Of a stretch of 47,018 nt of DNA, positions 10,456 to 19,073 are shown in pieces. The notes under the pieces are model-generated. The model saw only the letters and a program-made list of their open reading frames with translations, ran no database searches and had not been told where the DNA came from. The position numbers were made by a program, and so were the translations under genes. The stretch comes from Flavobacterium psychraerolatum (GTDB lineage: Bacteria > Bacteroidota > Bacteroidia > Flavobacteriales > Flavobacteriaceae). The DNA is taken from NCBI RefSeq assembly GCF_025960985.1, contig NZ_JAOQMX010000036.1, positions 1 through 47,018 on the forward strand. The letters run 5' to 3'. Numbering within the stretch: position 1 is the first letter of the stretch; every line of letters begins with the position of its first letter.

Positions 10456-11262
10456 TTATAGATTTTCGCTATTGTAAAACTCGGTATAAGCTTCAGCAAA
10501 TGCATCTTTGGGCACGAAAGGTAAAAAAGGTTTACCTGAGGACTCTATAAATTTTGTTAAACTTGGCGATAAGCTTTCTGACGCAATGATCACTCCATCA
10601 GAATGTTTTACAGCAGCTTTAATAATCCCTTCATAATCTGGCGTAATCAAATCTGAAACAGCTTCTTCTGGAATACCATCTAATATCACTTTATTTACCA
10701 TCTCTGTATCAAGATTACCTTCAAAAGATTGCCCATAAACAGATGTAATTATTTTCGTTTCTGAGAACAAAGCTTCATTTTTGTAATAATGCTTCATATA
10801 GACTGGAAGCATAGCTGACATCCATCCATGAACATGAATTATATCTGGAACCCAATTCAATTTTTTTACCGTCTCAACAACTCCTTTAGCAAAAAAGATT
10901 GCTCTTTCATCATTATCTGGATACATTACTCCATCCTCATCGGCAAAAGTTGCTTTTCTTTTAAAATATTCATCGTTATCAATAAAATATACCTGAATTC
11001 TTTCTTTTGGAATAGAAGCTACTTTGATAATCAAAGGCATATCTAAGTCATTAACAACCAAATTCATCCCCGAAAGTCGGATTACTTCGTGTAATTGATG
11101 TCTTCGCTCATTAATATTTCCGTATCTCGGCATAAAAATCCTGATTTGTCCTCCTTGATCATTTACCATCTTCGGAACATCATAAGACATCAAAGAGACT
11201 TCATTTTCAGCTAGATAAGGCACCACTTCAGATGATACATATAATATCCTCTTGTCTTTCAT
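10456..11262 (-). CDS. Truncated GlgA-like (starch synthase N-terminal domain) protein, probably non-catalytic
   Basis: The 268 residues align with the N-terminal Rossmann-like half of GT5 glycogen/starch synthases: RILYVSSEVVPYL at the start, GGQIRIFMPRYGNI, PDIIHVHGWMSAMLPVY, and KHSDGVIIASESLS. Two things argue against synthase activity. The C-terminal GT-B domain that binds the nucleotide sugar is missing (full enzymes are about 470 residues). The ADP-glucose-binding KxGGL motif near the N-terminus is also gone, with the equivalent stretch reading AENEVSLMSYDVP. The frame is open and well conserved in style, and it heads an operon with DUF4270 and glmS, so it looks like a maintained protein with a new role rather than debris. 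Calling it glycogen synthase would be misleading. Confidence 0.8.
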   Translation of the reverse strand: MKDKRILYVSSEVVPYLAENEVSLMSYDVPKMVNDQGGQIRIFMPRYGNINERRHQLHEVIRLSGMNLVVNDLDMPLIIKVASIPKERIQVYFIDNDEYFKRKATFADEDGVMYPDNDERAIFFAKGVVETVKKLNWVPDIIHVHGWMSAMLPVYMKHYYKNEALFSETKIITSVYGQSFEGNLDTEMVNKVILDGIPEEAVSDLITPDYEGIIKAAVKHSDGVIIASESLSPSLTKFIESSGKPFLPFVPKDAFAEAYTEFYNSENL

Positions 11263-11300
11263 ATTGTAATTTGCTTTATTTATTGGCTATAAAAACCATG

Positions 11301-11308
11301 CAAAATTA
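11301..11308 (-). promoter_or_regulatory. Candidate -7 box for the GlgA-like/DUF4270/glmS operon
   Basis: On the minus strand TAATTTTG (11308-11301) fits TAnnTTTG and lies 39 nt from the ATG at 11262. A clean TTG at the -33 position is not seen (TTA at about the right distance). Confidence 0.45.
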
Positions 11309-11339
11309 CAAAATTTTATGCAGTTATTAACTAAAATAT

Positions 11340-11347
11340 TATGTTTG
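11340..11347 (+). promoter_or_regulatory. Candidate -7 box for panCD
   Basis: TATGTTTG fits TAnnTTTG. It overlaps the first in-frame ATG (11341) of the panC frame, so transcription would begin downstream of that codon and translation must start at 11371. The -33 region is weak (ATG where TTG is expected) and overlaps the divergent promoter. Confidence 0.5.
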
Positions 11348-11370
11348 CATTTAATTTTAATAAAACAGCC

Positions 11371-12219
11371 ATGCCTATTTTCTACGGAAAAGTAGCTTTG
11401 ATAACTTTTTTAAAGTCTTTCAAAACCCAAAATATGACTATTGGCTACGTGCCAACAATGGGAGCATTACACCAAGGACACCTGTCTTTGATGCAACAAT
11501 CCTTACAAGAAAACCACGTCACAGTAGTAAGTATCTTTGTAAATCCTACACAATTCAATAACCCTGATGATTTATCAAAATATCCCAGAACCCTAGAGCA
11601 AGATACCGAAAAAATCAACGCACTAAATACGGATATTATTATTTATGCTCCATCAGTCGAAGACATATACGAAGGTAATGTGACATCACAAACTTTCAAT
11701 TTTGAAGGGCTGGAAAACCAAATGGAAGGAAAATTCAGACCCGGACATTTTAATGGTGTTGGAACCATTGTAAAAAGGCTATTCGAAATCATAACGCCGA
11801 CGCATGCTTATTTTGGCGAGAAAGATTTTCAACAATTGCAAATAGTCAAGAAAATGACTCAAAAAAGCCTTCTTCCAGTTACAATTATTGGTTGCCCCAT
11901 ATTTCGTGAAAGTAATGGATTGGCAATGAGCTCAAGAAATGAACGATTATCACTCAACCAAAGGGAGGAAGCAAGTATGATTTACAAAACACTCTTGCGA
12001 ACCAAAGATTTATTTAAAACACAAACAGCAAACGAAGTCAATCAATGGGTCGAGACAGTTTTCGTAAAAAATGACACTTTCGAACTAGAATATTTTGCAA
12101 TTGCTGAAGAAGAAACTCTTTTGACTTGTGAAGAGAAAATGGAAGATAAAAATTATCGCGCATTTATTGCCGTTTTTGTTAATAATATCCGTTTGATTGA
12201 TACCATATCACTAAAATAA
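11371..12219 (+). CDS. panC: Pantothenate synthetase (pantoate--beta-alanine ligase)
   Basis: This enzyme condenses pantoate and beta-alanine with ATP to give pantothenate, the precursor of coenzyme A. The protein is 282 residues from [11 protein letters not shown]. It has the ATP-binding HIGH-like motif in [15 protein letters not shown], the [21 protein letters not shown] segment, [24 protein letters not shown], and the C-terminal MSSRNERLS motif. All are canonical. An ATG ten codons upstream (11341) is rejected because it overlaps the likely -7 promoter box and adds residues that family members lack. panD follows 14 nt later, so the two form one transcript, ended by the hairpin at 12608-12637. 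Confidence 0.95.
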   Translation: MPIFYGKVALITFLKSFKTQNMTIGYVPTMGALHQGHLSLMQQSLQENHVTVVSIFVNPTQFNNPDDLSKYPRTLEQDTEKINALNTDIIIYAPSVEDIYEGNVTSQTFNFEGLENQMEGKFRPGHFNGVGTIVKRLFEIITPTHAYFGEKDFQQLQIVKKMTQKSLLPVTIIGCPIFRESNGLAMSSRNERLSLNQREEASMIYKTLLRTKDLFKTQTANEVNQWVETVFVKNDTFELEYFAIAEEETLLTCEEKMEDKNYRAFIAVFVNNIRLIDTISLK

Positions 12220-12233
12220 TTTACTTTTGTACC

Positions 12234-12584
12234 ATGCAAATTCAAGTACTAAAATCAAAAATTCATCGCGTAAAGGTAACAGGTGCCGATTTAAATTATA
12301 TTGGCAGTATAACCATTGATGAAACGTTACTAGAGGCTTCAAACATAATTGAAGGTGAAAAAGTAGCTATCGTAAATATTAATAATGGAGAACGTTTTGA
12401 AACTTATGCCATCAAAGGTGAAAGAAATTCTGGCGAAATCACCTTGAACGGTCCAGCAGCTCGCAAAGTGCAAAAAGATGATATTATCATCATTATATCA
12501 TATGCAACTTTAGAATTTGAAGAAGCAAAGTCCTTCAAGCCATGGATTATTTTTCCAAATGAAAAAGACAATACGCTTACCTAA
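12234..12584 (+). CDS. panD: Aspartate 1-decarboxylase
   Basis: This enzyme decarboxylates aspartate to beta-alanine, supplying the second substrate of PanC next door. The 116-residue proenzyme carries the self-cleavage site Gly24-Ser25 in YIGSITID, where Ser25 becomes the pyruvoyl cofactor. The [19 protein letters not shown] and [21 protein letters not shown] segments are typical of the family. It lies 14 nt after panC on the same strand. Confidence 0.96.
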   Translation: MQIQVLKSKIHRVKVTGADLNYIGSITIDETLLEASNIIEGEKVAIVNINNGERFETYAIKGERNSGEITLNGPAARKVQKDDIIIIISYATLEFEEAKSFKPWIIFPNEKDNTLT

Positions 12585-12607
12585 ATTAGCTTATAAAATT
12601 ACACTTT

Positions 12608-12641
12608 AAGGAGTCTGTTTATTCAAATAGACTCCTTTTTT
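12608..12641 (+). terminator. Terminator of panCD
   Basis: 12608-12620 pairs with 12625-12637 (13 bp including one G-U) around a 4-nt loop, followed by a run of T to 12641. This is a textbook intrinsic terminator 24 nt past panD. Confidence 0.9.
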
Positions 12642-12819
12642 CATTTTTACGGTATTTTTTATTTTGCCTTTCTATAACTATTTTCAGGAAATGATACGAT
12701 TAAAAAATACAGTAAAGCACTCACAATGCATCCTGAATGACTCCAAACGACCTAATCCTACGAAAGGTTAAAAATCAGTAAAAGCATTCTGAAATGTATG
12801 AATTGGTCTATTTTTACGC

Positions 12820-12827
12820 TATTTTTG
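12820..12827 (+). promoter_or_regulatory. Candidate -7 box for radA
   Basis: TATTTTTG fits TAnnTTTG and lies 30 nt before the radA ATG. No well-spaced TTG was found upstream, so this rests on the -7 element alone. Confidence 0.4.
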
Positions 12828-12857
12828 AGATCTAAAATAATGATTTAATTTCAAGCT

Positions 12858-14219
12858 ATGTCAAAAGTAAAAACTACTTTTTTTTGTCAAAATTGCGGAG
12901 CACAATATGCCAAATGGCAAGGTCAGTGTAATTCCTGCAAGGAATGGAATACAATAGCCGAAGAAATCATTCAGAAACAAGAAAAAGTAGCTTGGAAAAC
13001 CGAATCAGCACCTATAAATAGAGCATCCAAACCATTGAAAATTACCGAAATTGATTCAACTCAAGAAGTACGAATGAATACGACCGATGGTGAACTAAAT
13101 CGTGTACTGGGGGGAGGATTAGTGCCTGGATCCTTAACACTTTTGGGAGGAGAGCCCGGTATAGGTAAGAGTACACTATTACTACAGGTTTCCTTAAAAC
13201 TACCCTACAAAACCTTGTATGTTTCGGGAGAAGAAAGTCAGAAACAAATTAAAATGAGAGCAGAACGCATCACGGATTCTAGTGATAATTGCTACATTTT
13301 GACCGAAACAAAAACGCAAAATATATTCAAACAAATTGAAGCTATTAAACCCGAAATCGTTATAATCGACTCAATCCAGACGCTTCATACCGATTATATA
13401 GAATCTACCGCTGGAAGCATTTCTCAAATTCGAGAAACCACTGCCGAGCTTATAAAATTTGCTAAAGAATCGAACATTCCTGTGATTTTGATTGGGCATA
13501 TCACCAAAGATGGAAATATTGCAGGACCAAAAATCCTTGAACATATGGTCGATACCGTGCTTCAGTTTGAAGGCGATCGAAATCATGTGTATCGAATTTT
13601 GCGTTCGTTAAAAAACCGATTTGGCTCCACTGCAGAAATTGGAATTTATGAAATGCTCGGAAGTGGCTTACGCGAAGTTTCCAACCCATCCGAAATATTG
13701 ATTTCGCACAAAGACGAAGAATTATCAGGAACGGCCATCGCAACTACACTTGAAGGAATGCGACCACTAATGATTGAAATACAATCGCTTGTAAGTACAG
13801 CCGTTTACGGAACCCCCCAACGAAGCACCACAGGCTATAATGCAAAAAGATTGAACATGATTTTGGCTGTACTCGAAAAAAGGGCCGGTTTTAGACTAGG
13901 AGCCAAAGACGTTTTCCTCAACGTAACGGGAGGAATATCTGTGGATGATCCTGCTATTGATTTAGCTGTAGTAGCAGCCATTTTATCTTCCAACGAAGAC
14001 ATTCCGGTGAACAAAGGGTTTTGTTTTGCTGGAGAAGTAGGTTTGTCTGGTGAAATTCGTCCTGTAAACCGTGTCGACCAACGTATTCAAGAAGCCGAAA
14101 AGCTAGGTTTTTCAACCATATTTGTATCAAAATACAATAAAATAGCCTCTAAAAATCTGGGTATAAAAATAGAATTAGTTACCAAAATAGAGGATGTCGC
14201 AAGTATGCTTTTTGGATAA
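12858..14219 (+). CDS. radA: DNA repair protein RadA
   Basis: This is a RecA-related, DnaB-like helicase that promotes branch migration during recombinational repair. The 453 residues are full length. The order is a zinc finger with CxxC pairs at Cys10/Cys13 and Cys24/Cys27, the RecA-like ATPase with Walker A GEPGIGKS at 98-105, the RadA signature KNRFG in LRSLKNRFGSTAEIG, and a C-terminal Lon-protease-like domain (about 280-453) without protease function. The next gene begins 12 nt after its stop, so the two are probably co-transcribed. Identification is secure. Confidence 0.97.
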   Translation: MSKVKTTFFCQNCGAQYAKWQGQCNSCKEWNTIAEEIIQKQEKVAWKTESAPINRASKPLKITEIDSTQEVRMNTTDGELNRVLGGGLVPGSLTLLGGEPGIGKSTLLLQVSLKLPYKTLYVSGEESQKQIKMRAERITDSSDNCYILTETKTQNIFKQIEAIKPEIVIIDSIQTLHTDYIESTAGSISQIRETTAELIKFAKESNIPVILIGHITKDGNIAGPKILEHMVDTVLQFEGDRNHVYRILRSLKNRFGSTAEIGIYEMLGSGLREVSNPSEILISHKDEELSGTAIATTLEGMRPLMIEIQSLVSTAVYGTPQRSTTGYNAKRLNMILAVLEKRAGFRLGAKDVFLNVTGGISVDDPAIDLAVVAAILSSNEDIPVNKGFCFAGEVGLSGEIRPVNRVDQRIQEAEKLGFSTIFVSKYNKIASKNLGIKIELVTKIEDVASMLFG

Positions 14220-14231
14220 TCATATAAAATC

Positions 14232-16220
14232 ATGAGAACAGTCAAGCAAAAAATATACGTCACGTTAAAAATAATAGCAGTAGTAATGGTTCTTGCCATA
14301 CTAGGTCTTTTTAGTTTTAGAAATAATTTATTAGAACAGCTTCTTGCAAAAACCACTTCAAAAGCTGTTACCGAATATAATTGCGATTTTATAATAAAAG
14401 AAGCTTCTTTTGAAGGGCTTTCGGGTATCAACCTTAACGAAGTCACTTTGGTACCAAAAAATGCTGACACTATTTTTAAAATCCACAAAATAAAAACTAG
14501 CGTCAACTTAATGCAGTTGTTTTTTGGGGACTTACAACTTGGCACCTTAGAAGTTCAAAATGGTTTTGTACAACTCACTAAAAAAGGAAACGTAAAAAAC
14601 TTTGCAGCATTTTTAAAAAAAAGTGAGGAGGAGCAGGACAGTAATAATGATAAAAAGGACTACGCTGCCTTCACCTATAGAATCATCTCTAAGATCTTGA
14701 ACCTAGTACCGACAGACATGAATGTTCAAAACCTGGTATTCAAATTAGATGATAACGGTAAGAAAGCTACGATTAACATTAAAAAGTTGGCCTTAATAAA
14801 TAAAAACATTGAAACCACAATTAATGTTCAAACAAATACATTTACACAAAACTGGAAAATAAAAGGTTTGGCAGATCCAAGAATGAAAACAGCAGACATT
14901 CGCTTTTTCAACATGGATAGTGGCGCCATCAAAATGCCTTATTTTGATGAACGCTATAATCTAATTTCTAGTTTTGACTCCATTAGAGTGAACATTCAAA
15001 ATATTTCGAAAAGTAGTGGTGAACTTCACTTAGACGGCTATGCTTCTATTTCAAATTTAAAAATTAATCATCCGAAAATTGCTAACAAAGATGTTATTAT
15101 AAAAAATGCTCGTTTTGACTATCGCTTTCTATTAGGGTCTGATTTTATTTCGATAGATAGTAGCTCAACTGTTCAACTCAATAAAATTAGACTACATCCT
15201 TACCTCTCCTACGAGACTGAAGAAGATACTATCTATAAACTCAAAGTAGCAATTCCAAAAATGAAAGCCCAAGATTTTATCACTTCTTTACCAGATGGTT
15301 TGTTTACCCATTTTCAAGGTATGGAGGCCACAGGAACTTTCGATTATAATCTTAACTTTCAATTCAATAAAAACAAGCCCAACCAATTGGTTTTTGAGAG
15401 TAAAATCAAAAAAGAAAATCTACGGATTACAAAATATGGAGATGCCAACCTCAACAAAATCAATGATTCTTTTGTCTATCATGCTATCATTAAAGACGTA
15501 TTACAACGTCCCATTTTGGTAGGAACTGCCAATCCAAACTTTACGCCCTTGGATCAGATTTCACCTTATTTACAAAAATGCGTCTTAACATCAGAAGACC
15601 CATCCTTTTTTACACATCGAGGTTTTATCAATGAAGCTTTCAAACAATCTATTGTAAAAAACATTCGAACCAAAAAATTCTCACGTGGAGCTAGTACGAT
15701 TAGTATGCAATTAATCAAAAATGTTTTCTTAACCCGTGAAAAAACATTGTCTCGCAAATTGGAGGAAATTTTGTTGGTTTATTTATTAGAAAACAATCGA
15801 ATTTCGAGTAAAGAACGCATGCTAGAAGTCTATTTTAATATTATTGAATGGGGGCCAGATGTGTACGGCATTGGAGAAGCAAGCCAATTTTATTTTCAAA
15901 AGAAACCAATTGACTTAACATTGAACGAATGTTTGTATTTAGCTCGAATAATCCCCAGTCCAAGTAAATTTATGAGACAATTTGGTTCAGACGGAAACTT
16001 ATCTGATTCGTCAAAAAAAGTTCAAAATTTCTTAACCAACATCATGATAAAAAGAGGGGTATTATCTATTGATGATACCATTTATAAATCACAACCTGTC
16101 ATTATTTCTGGTACTGCAAGATCATTACTTAAAATCACTGTCAAAGACAGCACAAAAGTAGATTCAATAGTGATGCCCAAATTTATACCAATTTCAATAA
16201 TTTCAACAACCAAAAAATAA
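14232..16220 (+). CDS. Membrane-anchored AsmA-like protein with C-terminal GT51 transglycosylase domain
   Basis: The 662-residue protein has one N-terminal membrane segment (about 12-30), a long beta-rich periplasmic region (about 35-430) that resembles AsmA/DUF748-type repeats, and a C-terminal peptidoglycan glycosyltransferase domain of family GT51. The GT51 motifs are intact: SEDPSFFTHRGF with catalytic Glu455, FSRGASTISMQLIKNVFL, RKLEEILLVYLLE, and VYFNIIEWGPDVYGIGEAS. There is no transpeptidase domain, so the enzyme resembles monofunctional MtgA in activity but carries an unusual large N-terminal part. It should polymerise lipid II at the outer face of the inner membrane. It lies 12 nt after radA. 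What the AsmA-like region binds is unknown. Confidence 0.85.
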   Translation: MRTVKQKIYVTLKIIAVVMVLAILGLFSFRNNLLEQLLAKTTSKAVTEYNCDFIIKEASFEGLSGINLNEVTLVPKNADTIFKIHKIKTSVNLMQLFFGDLQLGTLEVQNGFVQLTKKGNVKNFAAFLKKSEEEQDSNNDKKDYAAFTYRIISKILNLVPTDMNVQNLVFKLDDNGKKATINIKKLALINKNIETTINVQTNTFTQNWKIKGLADPRMKTADIRFFNMDSGAIKMPYFDERYNLISSFDSIRVNIQNISKSSGELHLDGYASISNLKINHPKIANKDVIIKNARFDYRFLLGSDFISIDSSSTVQLNKIRLHPYLSYETEEDTIYKLKVAIPKMKAQDFITSLPDGLFTHFQGMEATGTFDYNLNFQFNKNKPNQLVFESKIKKENLRITKYGDANLNKINDSFVYHAIIKDVLQRPILVGTANPNFTPLDQISPYLQKCVLTSEDPSFFTHRGFINEAFKQSIVKNIRTKKFSRGASTISMQLIKNVFLTREKTLSRKLEEILLVYLLENNRISSKERMLEVYFNIIEWGPDVYGIGEASQFYFQKKPIDLTLNECLYLARIIPSPSKFMRQFGSDGNLSDSSKKVQNFLTNIMIKRGVLSIDDTIYKSQPVIISGTARSLLKITVKDSTKVDSIVMPKFIPISIISTTKK

Positions 16221-16303
16221 CCAAAATTATTAATTTGTTGCACTACTTTAAATTTTCTTTCCTTAAAGTTCGTTAAGATAATGTTTTCATTTATAGGTCT
16301 TTT

Positions 16304-16344
16304 AATTGATTTTTATAGTATTTTTAAAAATCTAAAAATCAATT
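16304..16344 (+). promoter_or_regulatory. 12-bp inverted repeat just before a start codon
   Basis: 16304-16315 pairs perfectly with 16333-16344 around a 17-nt loop, and the right arm ends 7 nt before the ATG at 16352. In mRNA it would fold in the translation initiation region; as DNA it could be an operator. No T-run follows, so it is not an ordinary terminator. Confidence 0.45.
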
Positions 16345-16351
16345 CACCAAT

Positions 16352-17863
16352 ATGAGGAAAATATACTTTAAGCTGTTTTTATCCCTAGCACCCCTTTTAA
16401 CTTTGGCGCAAAACAAATATGTTAAAAAAAGCTTTCATCAAAATGGGATGATTGCTCACGAAATGTGGTTTGATAGTAATAAAAAAGTAGATAGCATAAA
16501 AACTTATCACAATATAGGAGGTATAAAAGAATCGGTTTATCTTGATAAACAATCCAAATATCATGGAAATATTACCCTTATTAACAGCGAAGGAAAACTA
16601 AAAACAACTTGGGTATTTGATCATGGAACGCTTCTAAAACAAACCAATCATTTCTCTGAATATACAATTAAGACGAAACAAATCGTAGAAGAAAGAGAAG
16701 CCAAACTCAATGACATCAACATCAAATTGGCAGACACACCAAATAATAGCAGTTTAATACATCAAAGAGCCTCTCTAAATAGTTTTTTGGGAAATTATAT
16801 TTTAGCAGAATATGATTATCTGAAATTAAAGAATTTCCTTGAAAAAATCAAAAATACTGCCAAGGCTATGACTCCTGAAAAAGTAACGGGATTAAATAAA
16901 ACATTGGCAAGTATCTATGACAGTTTAGGTTTTATCTACTCAACTTATGGAATGGCAAACAAATCTATTGAATATCATTTACTAGCCATCAAAACAAATC
17001 CTGAAGATTCTCGTTACGATAATAACTTAGGTGCTTACCTACTTGAAACAGGACAACATCGATTAGCAATTCATTATTACAATGAAGTTCTTAAGACTGC
17101 ATCTCAACATGCTTTTGCTCATTGGGGATTAGCAAGTATCTACTTAGAACTTGAAGAATATGAAAAAGTTGTTGAGCATATAAATATTTCAATAGTAAGA
17201 GAAGATAACATTTATAAGTTTGGAAGAGGTACTTCTGAAAATGACTTGAAAACGATTAGAGGACTCGCCTATCATAAAACAGGGAAAACTGAATTGGGTA
17301 TTGCCGATTTGAACGAAGCTTTAAAAATTAATGATAAAAATTCTGTTGCTAATAAATACTTAGGGATTATATATTATGATTTAGGTCAGAATGAGAAGGC
17401 TTGTAGTTACTTTCGAAAATCAAGAGAATTGAATTATGAAAAAAAATATCACCTAAAAAATCTAGAACTATTTATTCAAAAAGCATGTTCCCCTTCAAAT
17501 AACATCGCAACGGTTGAAATTTCAACAACTATGGATAATAAGACAGAAAAACCGTCTTCCAATACTGTTATTGAAATCATTAGTGATGTTGAAACTAGCG
17601 AAATAAACTCTACTACAAACAGTCTAAAAAACCCAACAACTGCTCCTTACATTTCACCAAATCCTGCTATAGATAAATTAGAAGTTTTCAACTTTGACCC
17701 CTCCAACTTCCGATTCAAAATACACAGTATTGATTCTAATTTGGTACGGGAAGGAATGGCTATAGAGAAAACGATTATAGTGACTGGACTTCCCTCGGGA
17801 TTGTATCTCCTAACTATTGAAAAAGGGATGAGCAAACAAACGTTTAAATTGATTAAGCAATAA
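16352..17863 (+). CDS. TPR-repeat protein with type IX secretion C-terminal sorting domain
   Basis: The 503-residue protein begins with a signal peptide (MRKIYFKLFLSLAPLLTLAQ). A short region resembling MORN-like toxin-antitoxin repeats follows (FHQNGMIAHEMWFDSNKKVDS). Several tetratricopeptide repeats come next (about 130-370, for example YDSLGFIYSTYGMANKSIEYHLLAIKTNPED), then a Ser/Thr-rich linker. The C-terminal part (about 425-503, SPNPAIDKLEVFN... and GLPSGLYLLTIEKGMSKQTFKLIKQ) fits the type A T9SS sorting domain, so it should be moved to the cell surface or secreted. The function is unknown, but the TPR array suggests protein binding. It is a single-gene unit convergent with tas and shares a terminator with it. 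Confidence 0.8.
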   Translation: MRKIYFKLFLSLAPLLTLAQNKYVKKSFHQNGMIAHEMWFDSNKKVDSIKTYHNIGGIKESVYLDKQSKYHGNITLINSEGKLKTTWVFDHGTLLKQTNHFSEYTIKTKQIVEEREAKLNDINIKLADTPNNSSLIHQRASLNSFLGNYILAEYDYLKLKNFLEKIKNTAKAMTPEKVTGLNKTLASIYDSLGFIYSTYGMANKSIEYHLLAIKTNPEDSRYDNNLGAYLLETGQHRLAIHYYNEVLKTASQHAFAHWGLASIYLELEEYEKVVEHINISIVREDNIYKFGRGTSENDLKTIRGLAYHKTGKTELGIADLNEALKINDKNSVANKYLGIIYYDLGQNEKACSYFRKSRELNYEKKYHLKNLELFIQKACSPSNNIATVEISTTMDNKTEKPSSNTVIEIISDVETSEINSTTNSLKNPTTAPYISPNPAIDKLEVFNFDPSNFRFKIHSIDSNLVREGMAIEKTIIVTGLPSGLYLLTIEKGMSKQTFKLIKQ

Positions 17864-17875
17864 TAGATTCAAACC

Positions 17876-17922
17876 AAAAATACCGATTTTTGAAAATAGG
17901 GAATTTAAAAATCGGTATTTTT
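17876..17922. terminator. Shared bidirectional terminator between the T9SS TPR gene and tas
   Basis: A 16-bp perfect stem (17876-17891 with 17907-17922) has A-rich and T-rich flanks in both directions. It lies between two convergent genes, 12 nt after one stop and 15 nt from the other. Confidence 0.9.
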
Positions 17923-17937
17923 ATTTAACTCTTAAAT

Positions 17938-18978
17938 TTAGGGTGCAGGATTTGGGAAAATTGCTTGAACAGCATCAACCTCTTTTAAAATATCTTCAGA
18001 AAGTCGAATGCTAAAAGCTTCAATATTTTCTTTTAATTGCGGTATAGACGTCGCGCCTATAATCGTACTTGTTACATACTGCTGCTGATTGATAAAAGCC
18101 AGTGCTAATTGTGTTAACGTTAATCCGTTTTTGATAGCAATTTGATGATACATCTTGGTAGCTGCAATACTTTGCTCACTGCTATAACGATTGTACTGCG
18201 GAAACAAATTTAATCGGGCTTTTGGATGTTTTTCTAGTCCTTCCAAAAACTTACCTGTCAAAACGCCAAATCCCAAAGGAGAATAAGACAATAGACCCAC
18301 GTTCTCACGATGACAAATTTCTGCCGATCCTACTTCAAACTGGCGGTTTAATAAGGAATATGGATTTTGAACTGTCGAAATTCTTGGTAGATTATTGTAT
18401 TTACTTTCTTCAAGAAAACGCATTAAACCCCAAGGATTCTCATTTGAAACACCAATAGCTTTGATCTTACCCGATTTCACAAAACCGTCAAGTGTTACTA
18501 AAACTTCATGAATATTATCTTGCCATTCATCTGTTTGTACTTGAAAACCATGTTGTCCAAAAAAGTTGGTTTTGCGTTCTGGCCAATGCAGTTGATACAA
18601 GTCAATATGGTCTGTTTGCAAACGTTTCAGACTGTTTTCCAATGCAAGTTGCAAACTAGTTGGAGAAAAATCTAGTTTTTCACGCATATAACCAAAACTC
18701 GGGCTAGGCCCAACAATTTTACTAGCTAAAACGACTTTCTCTCTTTTTCCAGATTTTTTAAACCACGATCCTATTATCTTCTCAGTACTTCCGTAGGTTT
18801 CTTTATGACTCGGAATAGAATACATCTCAGCAGTATCAAAAAAATTAATTCCTTGATCGAGTGCAAAATCCATTTGCGCATGCCCTTCAGCTTCAGAATT
18901 TTGTTGACCAAATGTCATTGTCCCAAGACAAACTTCACTCACTTTGAGATCCGTTTGAGGTAATTTATTATATTTCAT
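17938..18978 (-). CDS. tas: Aldo/keto reductase, Tas family
   Basis: This NADP-linked aldo/keto reductase closely follows E. coli Tas in sequence order: LGTMTFGQQNSEAEGHAQMD, SLKRLQTDHIDLYQLHWPER, GVSNENPWGLMRFL, IGATSIPQLKENIEAF, and the FPNPAP tail. The catalytic tetrad Asp48, Tyr53, Lys87 and His131 is complete. The start at 18978 (MKYNKLPQTDLKV) is preferred; a start nine codons upstream would lie inside the -7 promoter box. At 346 residues it has the usual Tas length. The physiological substrate is not known from sequence. It is a single-gene unit. Confidence 0.92.
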   Translation of the reverse strand: MKYNKLPQTDLKVSEVCLGTMTFGQQNSEAEGHAQMDFALDQGINFFDTAEMYSIPSHKETYGSTEKIIGSWFKKSGKREKVVLASKIVGPSPSFGYMREKLDFSPTSLQLALENSLKRLQTDHIDLYQLHWPERKTNFFGQHGFQVQTDEWQDNIHEVLVTLDGFVKSGKIKAIGVSNENPWGLMRFLEESKYNNLPRISTVQNPYSLLNRQFEVGSAEICHRENVGLLSYSPLGFGVLTGKFLEGLEKHPKARLNLFPQYNRYSSEQSIAATKMYHQIAIKNGLTLTQLALAFINQQQYVTSTIIGATSIPQLKENIEAFSIRLSEDILKEVDAVQAIFPNPAP

Positions 18979-19002
18979 ATTCTTAATTTCTGTATTAAAA
19001 CA

Positions 19003-19034
19003 CAAAAGTATCTAAAAAACAAAAAAGGTTCAAA
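19003..19034 (-). promoter_or_regulatory. Promoter of tas
   Basis: On the minus strand TTTG (19034-19031), 20 nt, TACTTTTG (19010-19003). This agrees well with the Bacteroidota consensus. The -33 box overlaps the left arm of the upstream terminator. The leader to the ATG is under 20 nt. Confidence 0.65.
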
Positions 19035-19052
19035 GAATATCTCTGAACCTTT
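19024..19052 (-). terminator. Terminator after the OmpA-family gene
   Basis: A 9-bp stem (19024-19032 with 19044-19052) is followed on the minus strand by six T, a G and six more T. It lies 22 nt past the stop and separates this unit from tas. Confidence 0.8.
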
Positions 19053-19073
19053 CATAAATTTTAACAGTATTAC

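Noticed and set aside
11341..11370. Upstream ATG of panC
   Set aside because: It overlaps the -7 box TATGTTTG and adds ten residues absent from the family.
14087..14545. 152-codon minus-strand frame across the radA/transglycosylase junction
   Set aside because: It covers the ends of two well-supported genes on the other strand and shows no domain, signal peptide or promoter.
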